NCBI RefSeq assembly: GCF_007830055.1
Contig: NZ_VLLE01000003.1
Coordinates: forward strand, 806,001-870,000
Source: Lacibacter cauensis
GTDB lineage: Bacteria > Bacteroidota > Bacteroidia > Chitinophagales > Chitinophagaceae
Reading direction: 5' to 3'
Length of the DNA stretch: 64,000 nucleotides
Shown: positions 32,953 through 41,239 of the stretch, piece by piece
Layout of the letters: every line of letters begins with the position of its first letter
Numbering within the stretch: position 1 is the first letter of the stretch
The notes under the pieces: generated by a model
The model's database searches: none
Told to the model about the DNA's origin: nothing
Seen by the model: the letters and a program-made list of their open reading frames with translations, nothing else
Program-made: the position numbers and the translations under genes

Positions 32953-32983
32953 CAAAGTTACGGCAGTATCAAAAGCGCTTCAA
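32953..32983 (-). promoter_or_regulatory. Promoter of copA
   Basis: Minus strand: TTG at 32981-32983, 20 bases, perfect TAACTTTG at 32953-32960. The ATG follows 4 bases after the box, so the mRNA would be nearly leaderless unless translation starts at the internal ATG 32939. Confidence 0.7.
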
Positions 32984-32987
32984 TCAA

Positions 32988-32995
32988 TATCTTTG
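32988..32995 (+). promoter_or_regulatory. -7 box of tsaE
   Basis: Perfect TATCTTTG, 21 bases before the GTG start at 33017. It sits back to back with the copA promoter. Confidence 0.6.
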
Positions 32996-33016
32996 CAACC
33001 ATCATTCAATTCTGCC

Positions 33017-33436
33017 GTGCAGTACACTATTACAAAGGAGAATATACACAGCGTTGCAAACGAATTATTGCAGCAATTGAAGCCTTACAAAGTATGGGCT
33101 TTTTATGCGGCGATGGGCAGTGGGAAAACAACGTTTATTCATGCATTGTGCGATGTAATGGGAGTGGAAGATGCGGTGGGCAGTCCTACATTTTCCATCA
33201 TTAATGAGTATAAAGCCGCAGATGGATCAATTGTGTATCATCTCGACTTATACCGCATCAACGATGAAGAAGAAGCGATACAGGCCGGGGTGGAAGATGT
33301 ATTGTACAGCGGCGATCTCTGCCTGGTGGAATGGCCCGAAAAAACACCCGATCTTTTTCCTGCAGATACCGTTCAGCTCTCGATCGATGTTGTGGACAGC
33401 ACAACCCGCAGAATAACGGTGAAAGTTCCGTCCTGA
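33017..33436 (+). CDS. tsaE: tRNA threonylcarbamoyladenosine biosynthesis ATPase TsaE
   Basis: TsaE of 139 residues from a GTG start. It is the P-loop ATPase that works with TsaB, TsaD and TsaC/TsaC2 to install t6A37 on ANN-decoding tRNAs. Walker A is AMGSGKTTFIHALCDVMG near residue 38; PTFSIINEY and YHLDLYR are the family strands; the end EWPEKTPDLFP is the usual EWPE signature. The N-terminal extension of the frame upstream of 33017 has no TsaE similarity and overlaps the promoter, so it is rejected. It precedes ald by 47 bases. Confidence 0.93.
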   Translation: MQYTITKENIHSVANELLQQLKPYKVWAFYAAMGSGKTTFIHALCDVMGVEDAVGSPTFSIINEYKAADGSIVYHLDLYRINDEEEAIQAGVEDVLYSGDLCLVEWPEKTPDLFPADTVQLSIDVVDSTTRRITVKVPS

Positions 33437-33483
33437 TTTTGTAATTTGTACCTCTTTCCAACAAGAAACCAGCTTCAAACCGT

Positions 33484-34701
33484 ATGGCTTTATCGAAACC
33501 GATTGTGAGCGCATCCTTCAGCTACGAAACATTAGAGGAAAAATTAGATATTAAATCGAAAGGAGCACAGCTGTTTATTGGCTTACCTCGTGAACATATG
33601 TTCCAGGAAAACCGTGTGGCACTTACACCTGAAGCGGTAAGCGTACTGGTGAGCAACGGTCACCGGGTGATGATTGAATACCTTGCCGGTGAAGGTGCCC
33701 ATTTCAGCGATAAAGATTACAGTGAAGCAGGTGCAAAAATTGCATACGATCGCAAAGAAGTGTATCAATGTGATATCCTTATTAAATCGGCTCCGGTTTG
33801 CGAAGCAGAACTGGAATTACTCAAGCCCGGGCAAACCATAATTTCGCCCATACATATTGCTGTGATGAAACCGGAAATTTTAGCCGGTATGATGGAGAAG
33901 AGAATTACGGCATTGTCGTTTGAAAATCTGAAGGATGATTCGGGACATAATCCCATTGTTAGGAGTATGAGCGAAATTGCCGGTAGTGCAGTGATGTTGA
34001 TTGCCGGACAATACCTGAGCAGTTTCAATAACGGTAAAGGCGTGTTGCTTGGTGGCATCAGTGGCATCCCTCCAACAAAAGTCATCATCATCGGTGCAGG
34101 TATTGTGGGCGAATATGCAGCCCGTACAGCATTGGCCATGGGTGGCAGTGTAAAAGTGTTCGACAACAATATCTATAAACTCAAGCGCATGCAAACGGCC
34201 ATCGGTCATCGCATGTGGACCTCCGTTATTGAGCCGAAAATTTTAGCCAAGCAATTAAAAACGTGTGATGTTGCAGTAGGGGCATTATCATCCATTGGTG
34301 GTGCAAGAAGCCCTATTGTAGCAAGCGAAGAAATGGTTGCCAACATGCGGCCCGGCAGTGTTATTGTAGATGTAAGTATTGATCGTGGAGGTTGCTTTGA
34401 AACAAGTGAAGTAACCAGTCATGAAAGTCCCATCTTCATCAAACACGGTGTAATCCATTACTGCGTGCCCAATATACCGAGTGGTTTTGCACGTACGGCA
34501 TCGCAAGCCATCAGCAATGTATTGATGCCGTTATTACTTGAAATGGCAGACGAAGGTGGTTTGGAAAAACTACTCTGGCACAAGCTCAATATCCGCAACG
34601 GTATTTACCTGTTTAAGGGAGCGCTCACCAATTTTTATTTAAGTCAGCGTTTCGATTTAAAATACACCGATTTGAATTTGTTGATTGCAAGCAGGGGTTA
34701 G
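33484..34701 (+). CDS. ald: Alanine dehydrogenase
   Basis: This 405-residue NAD-dependent dehydrogenase of the alanine dehydrogenase/PNT family converts L-alanine to pyruvate and ammonia. The N-terminal catalytic part shows IGLPREHMFQENRVALTPEAV near residue 34 with the pyruvate-binding Arg/Lys, and MIEYLAGEGAHFSDKDY. The Rossmann dinucleotide motif VIIIGAGIVGEYAARTALAMG is near residue 201. It is longer than classical Ald (about 370) by an N-terminal extension and a C-terminal tail, as is usual in Bacteroidota. It may be transcribed with tsaE. Direction in the cell (assimilation or catabolism) cannot be told. Confidence 0.9.
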   Translation: MALSKPIVSASFSYETLEEKLDIKSKGAQLFIGLPREHMFQENRVALTPEAVSVLVSNGHRVMIEYLAGEGAHFSDKDYSEAGAKIAYDRKEVYQCDILIKSAPVCEAELELLKPGQTIISPIHIAVMKPEILAGMMEKRITALSFENLKDDSGHNPIVRSMSEIAGSAVMLIAGQYLSSFNNGKGVLLGGISGIPPTKVIIIGAGIVGEYAARTALAMGGSVKVFDNNIYKLKRMQTAIGHRMWTSVIEPKILAKQLKTCDVAVGALSSIGGARSPIVASEEMVANMRPGSVIVDVSIDRGGCFETSEVTSHESPIFIKHGVIHYCVPNIPSGFARTASQAISNVLMPLLLEMADEGGLEKLLWHKLNIRNGIYLFKGALTNFYLSQRFDLKYTDLNLLIASRG

Positions 34702-34853
34702 AACAGATAGCTTATCGGGAGCGGTATAAAATAAAAGGAACGTTTTGTTTGTAAGAATGGTTTTCTGAGTAATAATTCCGATTGATTGTTTGTTGAAAGA
34801 ATCTTCTCAGTTCGGAGACAAACACATTTGTTTAGAGCTTTAGCTGATGCTTT

Positions 34854-34915
34854 TGTTCTGTAGGAACACACGGTTTCTAGCATAATCAAAAGCAAGATTC
34901 GGCTCCGTAGGAGCC
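34854..34915 (+). repeat. Two REP-like hairpins upstream of the transposase
   Basis: TGTTCTGTAGGAACA (34854-34868) followed by CACGGTTT, and GGCTCCGTAGGAGCC (34901-34915) followed by TCCCGGTTT. Each has a short stem, the GTAGGA loop region and a similar trailing word, so they are two copies of one element in the same orientation. Confidence 0.7.
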
Positions 34916-34937
34916 TCCCGGTTTGAAAAACATGCAT

Positions 34938-35396
34938 ATGCCAAATACCTATTCCCAAATCTATCTGCAGTTTGTGTTTGCGGTAAAACACCGGCAAAGC
35001 CTCATACCCAAAGAACACAAAGAAGAATTACACAAATACCTTACCGGCATCGTGCAAAACAGAAAAGCAAAGATGATTGCTGTGCATTGTATGCCCGATC
35101 ATACCCATTTGTTTGTAGGCTTTAAACCGGTCATGTCTATTTCTGATTTTGTAAAGGAAGTGAAGGTTGCCAGCAATGAGTTTATAAATGACAAACCGTG
35201 GATGAAACAAAAATTTAACTGGCAGGAGGGGTATGGTGTATTTTCCTACGGTCATTCACAAATAGATGCAGTTGCAAAATATGTGCTTAACCAAGAGGCG
35301 CATCATCAAAAGAAAACGTTTAAGGAAGAATACCTGGAGTTTCTTGAAAAATTTGTAATTCCTTACGACGAGAAATATTTGTTTGAATTTTTATGA
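34938..35396 (+). CDS. IS200/RAYT-type Y1 transposase
   Basis: This 152-residue HUH single-strand transposase of the IS200/IS605 TnpA superfamily has the HUH motif as DHTHLFVGF near residue 57, and the catalytic tyrosine is in AVAKYVLNQEAHHQKK near 118. Such proteins cut and rejoin hairpins at their own ends. The protein is complete and has no tnpB beside it. It is bracketed by hairpins in mirrored orientation (two before, two after), the arrangement called a REP-associated transposase unit. It could be a stand-alone IS200 or a domesticated RAYT; the presence of several hairpins favours the second. The start at 34938 is the third possible ATG in the frame. Confidence 0.85.
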   Translation: MPNTYSQIYLQFVFAVKHRQSLIPKEHKEELHKYLTGIVQNRKAKMIAVHCMPDHTHLFVGFKPVMSISDFVKEVKVASNEFINDKPWMKQKFNWQEGYGVFSYGHSQIDAVAKYVLNQEAHHQKKTFKEEYLEFLEKFVIPYDEKYLFEFL

Positions 35397-35405
35397 GAAA
35401 CAGGA

Positions 35406-35468
35406 GGCTCCTACGGAGCCAGACATACTATGATTAATATTCTAAAAGCAGGGAACTCCTTTGGAGTT
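35406..35468 (-). repeat. Two REP-like hairpins downstream of the transposase, inverted
   Basis: GGCTCCTACGGAGCC (35406-35420) is the exact reverse complement of the hairpin at 34901-34915. AACTCCTTTGGAGTT (35454-35468) on the minus strand reads AACTCCAAAGGAGTT followed by CCCTG, again like the first type. Confidence 0.7.
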
Positions 35469-35498
35469 AATAAAGAACAGTTGAAGAGAGTTACAATG

Positions 35499-35819
35499 TT
35501 ATTTGTACTCCTCTCTCTCCGGCATAAAAATATCAATCACTTTGCAGTTGCTGATGGCTTTGCCGCCATGTTTAATATGGCCGGGAATGGTTACAACCGC
35601 TCCTGCGGTTAATTGTTCTGTTTTTCCATCAACTGTTAATTCAAACTCGCCTTCCACAACATGCATAATCTGTTCGTGCATGTGCGAATGTTCAGGAATA
35701 GGAGCACCGGCATCAATATTCCAGAAGGCAACAGTTGAAGTGCCTGTATGCACAAACTTACCGTGATAGCCGGGAAATAATTCTTTAGCTTCAATGTTGT
35801 TGAGATGATGGAAATACAT
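35499..35819 (-). CDS. Cupin-domain protein
   Basis: This 106-residue single-domain cupin has motif 1 as PIPEHSHMHEQIMHVVEGEF near residue 41, with the two His and the Glu that bind a divalent metal, and motif 2 in PGHIKHGGKAISNCKV near 79. Substrate and reaction are unknown; small cupins of this kind act as dioxygenases, isomerases or sensors. It is transcribed toward the transposase unit and away from the lipid A genes, 4 bases behind the ABC ATPase gene, so it may be the last gene of the lpx operon. Family assignment is strong, function is not. Confidence 0.85.
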   Translation of the reverse strand: MYFHHLNNIEAKELFPGYHGKFVHTGTSTVAFWNIDAGAPIPEHSHMHEQIMHVVEGEFELTVDGKTEQLTAGAVVTIPGHIKHGGKAISNCKVIDIFMPEREEYK

Positions 35820-35823
35820 ACAC

Positions 35824-36441
35824 TTATTGTTTATAATCCATAATGCTGATCTTGTGTTGGCAGAAGTTGTATTCTACTTCATCGTTACTGCTAACGATCA
35901 CCAAACGATCAGCACAGTAAGCATTCACTAAACGATGGTACAACGAAATACCATCTGCATCTAAGTTGGTACAAGGCTCATCCAGCAATACAACAGGTAC
36001 ATCGCTTAAAATAGCCTGGGCCAGTTTTACCCGTTGCTTCATACCGCTGCTGAAATAACGGATTTGTTTGGCCGCTGCTTTTTCAAGTCCAAGCAAAGCA
36101 ATGATCTTTTTCACAGTTAAACCCGGCAAAAAAGTTTTGAACGATTGATGGAACGTTAGAAATTCTTCCAGTGTCATTTCTTCGGGCAACTCTAAGTAAG
36201 GAGCTGCCATCGCAACCAAACGATGTTGCACATCGGCAGCTATGGTAGAACCATTATTGTATTCAATAGTACCTTCCGAATGTTGAACTGCTCCTGAAAT
36301 GATCTGCAGCAAGGTCGATTTCCCGGAACCATTGTTACCGGTAACAGCATAGGCTTCCCCTGCATTGAACTCGTATGTTACATGGCGAAAAATCCACTCC
36401 CTGTTGTAGCGCTTACCGGCATCAGAAAGCAATATCTTCAT
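35824..36441 (-). CDS. ABC ATPase of the lipid A block
   Basis: This 205-residue ABC ATPase has Walker A NNGSGKSTLL near residue 36, signature YFSSGMKQRVKLAQAI near 122 and Walker B DVPVVLLDEPCTNLD near 144, all intact. It is a CcmA-like short ATPase with no membrane partner beside it. The start ATG 36441 overlaps the end of lpxA by 20 bases, which implies translational coupling; a longer frame reading through lpxA is rejected. In this phylum an ABC ATPase is often found directly downstream of lpxA, suggesting a role in envelope lipid transport, but its transmembrane partner is not here. Confidence 0.85.
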   Translation of the reverse strand: MKILLSDAGKRYNREWIFRHVTYEFNAGEAYAVTGNNGSGKSTLLQIISGAVQHSEGTIEYNNGSTIAADVQHRLVAMAAPYLELPEEMTLEEFLTFHQSFKTFLPGLTVKKIIALLGLEKAAAKQIRYFSSGMKQRVKLAQAILSDVPVVLLDEPCTNLDADGISLYHRLVNAYCADRLVIVSSNDEVEYNFCQHKISIMDYKQ

Positions 36442-37228
36442 CACTGATGGTTTGTGAATGACGTTTGATAATGCCGATCTCCGATTTTTTAATGAAGCCG
36501 AGAATTTCGTCTCTTGTTTCGGTAGAAGGCAACATACTTTCAATCAGCTCAACTGCTTTTGAAACAATATGCTTCTCCACAAAAAGGATATGATAAATTT
36601 TGAAGATCTCTTCAATGGTTTCTTTGCTGTAACCACGGCGACTTAAACCAACGTTGTTAATGCCTACATAGCTTAATGGCTCACGGGCTGCTTTTACATA
36701 CGGAGGTACATCTTTGCGGATGGCGCTCATGCCCGCAATGTAAGTATGCTTACCAATATGTGTAAACTGGTGGGCGGCACTCATACCGCCGATGATGGCA
36801 AAATCATCAACCGTAACATGGCCAGCCAATTGCACAGAGTTGGCGAGAATAACATTGTTGCCAACAATACAATCGTGTGCCACATGCGCATACGCCATAA
36901 TTAAACAGTTGCTGCCAACTTTCGTGGTGTTTTTATCGGTGGTGCCACGGTGGATGGTTACACATTCACGGATAGTAGTGTTATCGCCAATTTCTGCAAG
37001 GGTGTATTCGCCCCGGTATTTCAAATCCTGCGGAACAGCACCAATAACAGCACCGGGAAAAATGTTACAGTTTTTTCCGATTCTTGAGGCAGAAAAAATA
37101 GTGACGTTGCTCATTACATGGGTACCATCGCCAATAACAACATCGTCGTGGATAACAGTAAACGGATCGATGGTTACATTTTTACCGATCTGAGCATTAG
37201 GATGTATATGAGCAAGGTTACTAATCAT
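36422..37228 (-). CDS. lpxA: UDP-N-acetylglucosamine acyltransferase
   Basis: This 268-residue left-handed beta-helix enzyme catalyses the first step of lipid A synthesis, moving an R-3-hydroxyacyl chain from ACP to UDP-GlcNAc. Hexapeptide repeats fill residues 5-190 (HPNAQIGKNVTIDPFTVIHDDVVIGD), including the catalytic His region AHVAHDCIVGNNVILAN near 120, GGMSAAHQFTHIGKHTYIAG near 148, and a helical C-terminal part. It overlaps lpxC-fabZ by 8 bases at its start and the ABC ATPase by 20 at its end, so the three are translated together. Confidence 0.95.
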   Translation of the reverse strand: MISNLAHIHPNAQIGKNVTIDPFTVIHDDVVIGDGTHVMSNVTIFSASRIGKNCNIFPGAVIGAVPQDLKYRGEYTLAEIGDNTTIRECVTIHRGTTDKNTTKVGSNCLIMAYAHVAHDCIVGNNVILANSVQLAGHVTVDDFAIIGGMSAAHQFTHIGKHTYIAGMSAIRKDVPPYVKAAREPLSYVGINNVGLSRRGYSKETIEEIFKIYHILFVEKHIVSKAVELIESMLPSTETRDEILGFIKKSEIGIIKRHSQTISDEDIAF

Positions 37229-38642
37229 TCTTGGTTCTTTTTACAATTTGAGCAGTGAGATCGCCTTCACAAACAACTTTACTGCCCACAAAAATAGTCC
37301 CCCTCATTTCAACAATACCTCTTCTGATGGGGTTTTTCAATTCCATTTTTAAAATTAAGGTATCGCCGGGCACTACCTTTTGCTTGAATTTACAATTATC
37401 AACTTTCAGGAAATAAGTATCGTACTTATCGTCTGTATCTTTTGGTATTGCCAGCAAGCCACCACATTGTGCCAATGCTTCAACCTGTAACACACCGGGC
37501 ATTACATAGTTTCCGGGAAAATGTCCCTGGAAGAAGGGCTCATTGTAAGTTACATTTTTTACGCCTACAATATAGGTGTCTGTCAACTCAATAATCTTAT
37601 CAACTAACAGGAACGGATAACGGTGCGGCAGAATTTTTTCAATGGCTGTTACATCGTGTACCGGTGGCTTATCAGGATAATAAGCCGGCACCTGTGCTTT
37701 AAAACGGTTCTTTTTAATATGTTCTTTGATCTTGCGTGCAAACTCTACGTTGCTGGCATGACCGGGGCGGTTGGCAATGATGTGTGCTTTGAACGGTATA
37801 CCCACCAGCGACAGATCGCCCACCAGGTCGAGGAGTTTATGACGGGCAGGTTCGTTGGGGAAGCGTAACTGCAGGTTGTTGAGATAGCCTTCGCTGGTAA
37901 CCGCAAATTTTTCTTTACCAAACGCAGTGGATAAGGTTTCCAGCTGCTCATCTGTAACGGGCTTATCAACCACCACAATGGCATTGTTTAAATCGCCGCC
38001 TTTAATGAGGTTGTTCTTTAAAAGAAATTCTAATTCGTGGAAGAACGAAAACGTACGGCAGGATGCAATTTCGTTATTGAACTCACCGATATTGCTCATT
38101 TGCGCATGCTGTGTACCCAGCACCGGCGAGTTAAAATCGATGAGGGTATTAATGCGAAACGTATCAGCCGGCATGGCTACCATTTCCACTTTCTTATTCT
38201 CATCTAAGAAATAAATATTGTGTTCAATGCTGTACCAGGTTTTGATGGCATCTTGTTTTTGACGACCGGCTTTTTCCAAGGCTTCCACAAAAGGGCGGGA
38301 ACTGCCGTCGAGGATGGGTACTTCCGGTCCGTCGATCTTTACTAAAACGTTATCGATTTCGCAACCGGCAAAGGCTGCCAGTAAATGCTCAATTGTGCTT
38401 ATCGAAGCGCCATTGTTGGCAAGGGTTGTGCTGCGGTTGGTTTCGGTTACAAAATCAACGTCTGCTTTTACCGAAGGTTGATTGGGTAAGTCAACTCGTT
38501 GAAAAACAATACCGGTGTTTGGCTCTGCGGGTTCAAGGGTCATCGTTACCGATGCACCTGTATGTATACCTACACCGCTGATTGTAATTGGTTGGGCAAG
38601 TGTATGTTGGTTGGCATTTTCGTTGCCGTTACTCTGATTCAT
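37221..38642 (-). CDS. lpxC-fabZ: Fused LpxC deacetylase and FabZ dehydratase
   Basis: This 473-residue natural fusion has a LpxC zinc deacetylase at residues about 15-300 (TLAQPITISGVGIHTGASVTM; TIEHLLAAFAGCEIDNV with the metal His; KLLDLVGDLSLVG; GHASNVEFARKI), then a FabZ hot-dog domain at about 325-470 (ILPHRYPFLLVDKI; NEPFFQGHFPGNYVMPGVLQVEALAQ with the catalytic His and Glu). The first makes the committed step of lipid A; the second makes R-3-hydroxyacyl-ACP precursors, so the fusion couples acyl supply to lipid A. The fusion is a hallmark of Bacteroidota. Start at ATG 38642, two codons inside a GTG alternative. Confidence 0.95.
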   Translation of the reverse strand: MNQSNGNENANQHTLAQPITISGVGIHTGASVTMTLEPAEPNTGIVFQRVDLPNQPSVKADVDFVTETNRSTTLANNGASISTIEHLLAAFAGCEIDNVLVKIDGPEVPILDGSSRPFVEALEKAGRQKQDAIKTWYSIEHNIYFLDENKKVEMVAMPADTFRINTLIDFNSPVLGTQHAQMSNIGEFNNEIASCRTFSFFHELEFLLKNNLIKGGDLNNAIVVVDKPVTDEQLETLSTAFGKEKFAVTSEGYLNNLQLRFPNEPARHKLLDLVGDLSLVGIPFKAHIIANRPGHASNVEFARKIKEHIKKNRFKAQVPAYYPDKPPVHDVTAIEKILPHRYPFLLVDKIIELTDTYIVGVKNVTYNEPFFQGHFPGNYVMPGVLQVEALAQCGGLLAIPKDTDDKYDTYFLKVDNCKFKQKVVPGDTLILKMELKNPIRRGIVEMRGTIFVGSKVVCEGDLTAQIVKRTKND

Positions 38643-38690
38643 GGGCACGAAAGTAATAAAAAACAGGTGAAACGATTGTAAGCAGATCGC

Positions 38691-39746
38691 TTACTGTATA
38701 CTTTCCCTTTCGGCCATGAGTTGTTTTACCAACAGTTCCAGTTCGGCAATGCGTTTTTCCATATCCGGAAGGTTGCGAAAAATAGCCTGGCTGCGCAAGG
38801 TGCTGGTATAATCGGATGCGGGTGAACCGGTAACCACACTGTTGGGTTGCTTCAGCGATTTGCTTACACCACTCTGTGCGTTAATGCGGCTGCCATCGGC
38901 AATGGTAATATGGCCAACAATGCCGGCCTGTCCGCCAATCATTACCCGGCTGCCGATTTTGGTACTGCCGCTAACGCCTGTTTGTGCCGCAATTACGGTG
39001 TATGTACCAATTTCAACATTGTGGGCTATTTGAATCAGGTTATCGAGCTTGGCGCCTTTATGAATAATGGTGGAACCCATGGTTGCCCTGTCGATGGTGC
39101 AATTAGAACCGATCTCCACCTCATCTTCTACCACCACATTGCCAATTTGCGGTACCTTCTTATAGGTGCCGTCAGCTTGTGGGGCAAAACCAAAACCATC
39201 ACCACCGAGTACGGTGCCCGCATGGATAATGACTTTATTGCCGATTACACAATTGTGGTAAATTTTTACACCCGGGTTGATCACACAATTATCACCAATG
39301 CTTACCCCATTGCCAATGTAGCAATGCGGGTGAATCTTTACATTCTTTCCCAGCTTTACGTTTTCGCCAATGTAGCTGAAAGCACCTATGAAAACGTTTT
39401 CGCCCACGGTTGCAGTTTTAGCAACAAACGATGGTTCCTGAATACCCACCATCTTTTGTTCCATAATTTGTTCGTAAGCCTGTAAAAGGGTGGCGAAAGC
39501 GGTATATGCATCGGGCACACGGATAAGAGTGGCCTCTAAGGGCTGCCTTAATTCCAGCGATTCGTTGATGATGATGACCGAGGCACCGGTGGTATATAAA
39601 TAATCTTCGTATTTGGGATTAGCTAAAAAAGCGAGCTGACCTGCAACGGCTTCTTCAATTTTACTGAAGGAATTTACTGTTGCATTGGGATTACCCTCTA
39701 CTGAACCTTTAATGATGAGCGCAATTTGCGAGGCCGAAAACTCCAT
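38691..39746 (-). CDS. lpxD: UDP-3-O-(3-hydroxyacyl)glucosamine N-acyltransferase
   Basis: This 351-residue enzyme adds the second hydroxyacyl chain in lipid A synthesis. The N-terminal uridine-binding domain (residues 1-100; LAFLANPKYEDYLYTT) is followed by hexapeptide beta-helix repeats (VFIGAFSYIGENVKLGKNVKIHPHCYIG, IGDNCVINPGVKIYHNCVIG) with the catalytic His region NLIQIAHNVEIGT near 240 and a C-terminal helix (ELELLVKQLMAE). It lies 48 bases upstream of lpxC-fabZ. The order lpxD, lpxC-fabZ, lpxA, ABC ATPase is a compact lipid A operon. Confidence 0.95.
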   Translation of the reverse strand: MEFSASQIALIIKGSVEGNPNATVNSFSKIEEAVAGQLAFLANPKYEDYLYTTGASVIIINESLELRQPLEATLIRVPDAYTAFATLLQAYEQIMEQKMVGIQEPSFVAKTATVGENVFIGAFSYIGENVKLGKNVKIHPHCYIGNGVSIGDNCVINPGVKIYHNCVIGNKVIIHAGTVLGGDGFGFAPQADGTYKKVPQIGNVVVEDEVEIGSNCTIDRATMGSTIIHKGAKLDNLIQIAHNVEIGTYTVIAAQTGVSGSTKIGSRVMIGGQAGIVGHITIADGSRINAQSGVSKSLKQPNSVVTGSPASDYTSTLRSQAIFRNLPDMEKRIAELELLVKQLMAERESIQ

Positions 39747-39822
39747 GTATCCTGTCTTATTATTTTAAAGTTACTTTCAAAAACGTTCCAAAACAATCTT
39801 TATGACGTGCTTTCTGCACTTT

Positions 39823-41040
39823 TTACTTCAGCGCAGGCCGGCAAAGATAAAACTTACGCACCGGGGTTAGCACTGTTTCGTGTATCAATCCGTACTCAAC
39901 TTCCGAAATATCTTTTACCGTACCATCTTTAAACAGGATATTGATGTGCTCATTACCCGTATTGTACATCCTGTTTTCGGCTATGCCATTAAAAACGAAA
40001 TAGTTGACTTCTTCTTCTGTTAACGACAATTGTTCCTTTGCTTTACGCTGCACCACCTCCATTTCTTTTTCATCAAACGGCTGCATCTGCAGTTTTGTTT
40101 TAAGCATATTACGATTCAACAGCCATTGGCTGAGGGTGCTGAGCACTTTATCCGGATGGTGCTGCCACTTTTTGATGGATGCGAGCACATCGTAATCGTC
40201 CAGCTCGCAAAATTTCGCCAGGTTGTTCCGGATAAATGCCGATGATTGCGTTGTACGCAAAAATTCGTCCAACAATGGCGTTGATGCAAAAAGACCTTCT
40301 TCCTGCTTCGCCAGTAACCTTGCCCGTTCCAGGATTTTTACCAGCATATTCTCCGCACTCAGCACTGTTTTGTGCAGGTAAGCCTGCCAGTACATGAGGC
40401 GTCGTGCTACTAAAAACTTTTCAATGCTGTACACCGCTTTTTCCTCCACCATCAGTTCATTATCGTGCACCACCATCATTTTAATAATGCGGTCGTAGCC
40501 AATTACACCTTCACTTACACCACTGTAAAAACTGTCACGGGTGAGGTAATCCATGCGGTCTACATCCAGCTGGCTGCTGATGAGCTGGTGTAAAAACAAT
40601 TTCGGATGCGTGCCTTTAAAAATAGCAATCGCTGTTTCCAATCCGCCGTTGAATTCGTTGTTGAGGTGTTCAAATATGAGCAATGATATCTCTTCGTGAT
40701 GTACATCTTCAATTAACACATGCTCCAAAGCATGGCTGAAGGGCCCATGTCCCACATCGTGCAGTAAAATAGCCAGTTTTGCCCCTTGCTCTTCTTCGGC
40801 AGTAATGTCAACACCTTTGCTTTTCAATTCGGCCAATGCCAGGCACATTAAATGATAAGCGCCCATGCTGTGGTGCAGGCGTGTATGCACAGCGCCGGGG
40901 TAAACCATGTGCGCCATCGCCATTTGATGAATGCGTCGTAAACGTTGGTAAAAAGGGTGCGACAGCACTTTGTAAATCAACTCATCGTCGAACGTAATAA
41001 ACCCATACACCGGATCATTCACTATTTTTCTAAACTTCAT
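39823..41040 (-). CDS. HD-domain phosphohydrolase
   Basis: This 405-residue protein is of the dNTPase-like HD superfamily. The HD metal motif: RRIHQMAMAHMVYPGAVHTRLHHSMGAYHL near residues 34-62, LAILLHDVGHGPFSHALEHV near 90, and the Asp of QLDVDRMDYLTRDSFYS near 156. The C-terminus is a helical domain as in SAMHD1-like and YdhJ-like proteins. It may degrade dNTPs or act in nucleotide signalling; sequence does not decide. It has a -7 box (41173-41180) 130 bases ahead, separated by a leader with an 8-bp inverted repeat (TGAACATT at 41088-41095). It is divergent from porX. Confidence 0.85.
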   Translation of the reverse strand: MKFRKIVNDPVYGFITFDDELIYKVLSHPFYQRLRRIHQMAMAHMVYPGAVHTRLHHSMGAYHLMCLALAELKSKGVDITAEEEQGAKLAILLHDVGHGPFSHALEHVLIEDVHHEEISLLIFEHLNNEFNGGLETAIAIFKGTHPKLFLHQLISSQLDVDRMDYLTRDSFYSGVSEGVIGYDRIIKMMVVHDNELMVEEKAVYSIEKFLVARRLMYWQAYLHKTVLSAENMLVKILERARLLAKQEEGLFASTPLLDEFLRTTQSSAFIRNNLAKFCELDDYDVLASIKKWQHHPDKVLSTLSQWLLNRNMLKTKLQMQPFDEKEMEVVQRKAKEQLSLTEEEVNYFVFNGIAENRMYNTGNEHINILFKDGTVKDISEVEYGLIHETVLTPVRKFYLCRPALK

Positions 41041-41172
41041 GTGCTATGTATAGTTGCTTTTTATTGCCACCCGTTATTGGCCATTGATGAACATTGCTTT
41101 TGTAAAGAATGTTCATTGTTTTTTATGGCTCATTTCATTGGTAAACTGTTAAATATCAAACGGGCAAGTGTG

Positions 41173-41180
41173 CAAAGGTA
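41173..41180 (-). promoter_or_regulatory. -7 box before the HD phosphohydrolase
   Basis: Perfect TACCTTTG on the minus strand. The leader to the ATG at 41040 would be about 130 bases long and contains TGAACATT/AATGTTCA (41088-41095 and 41108-41115). Confidence 0.5.
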
Positions 41181-41192
41181 ATAGCTTATGCG

Positions 41193-41223
41193 TTGAAACT
41201 TGTACCTTAGGTTCTTAACTTTA
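41193..41223 (+). promoter_or_regulatory. Promoter of porX
   Basis: TTG at 41193-41195, 20-base spacer, TAACTTTA at 41216-41223 (one mismatch). The start codon follows at 41240. Confidence 0.6.
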
Positions 41224-41239
41224 GAATAAACCAATAAGC

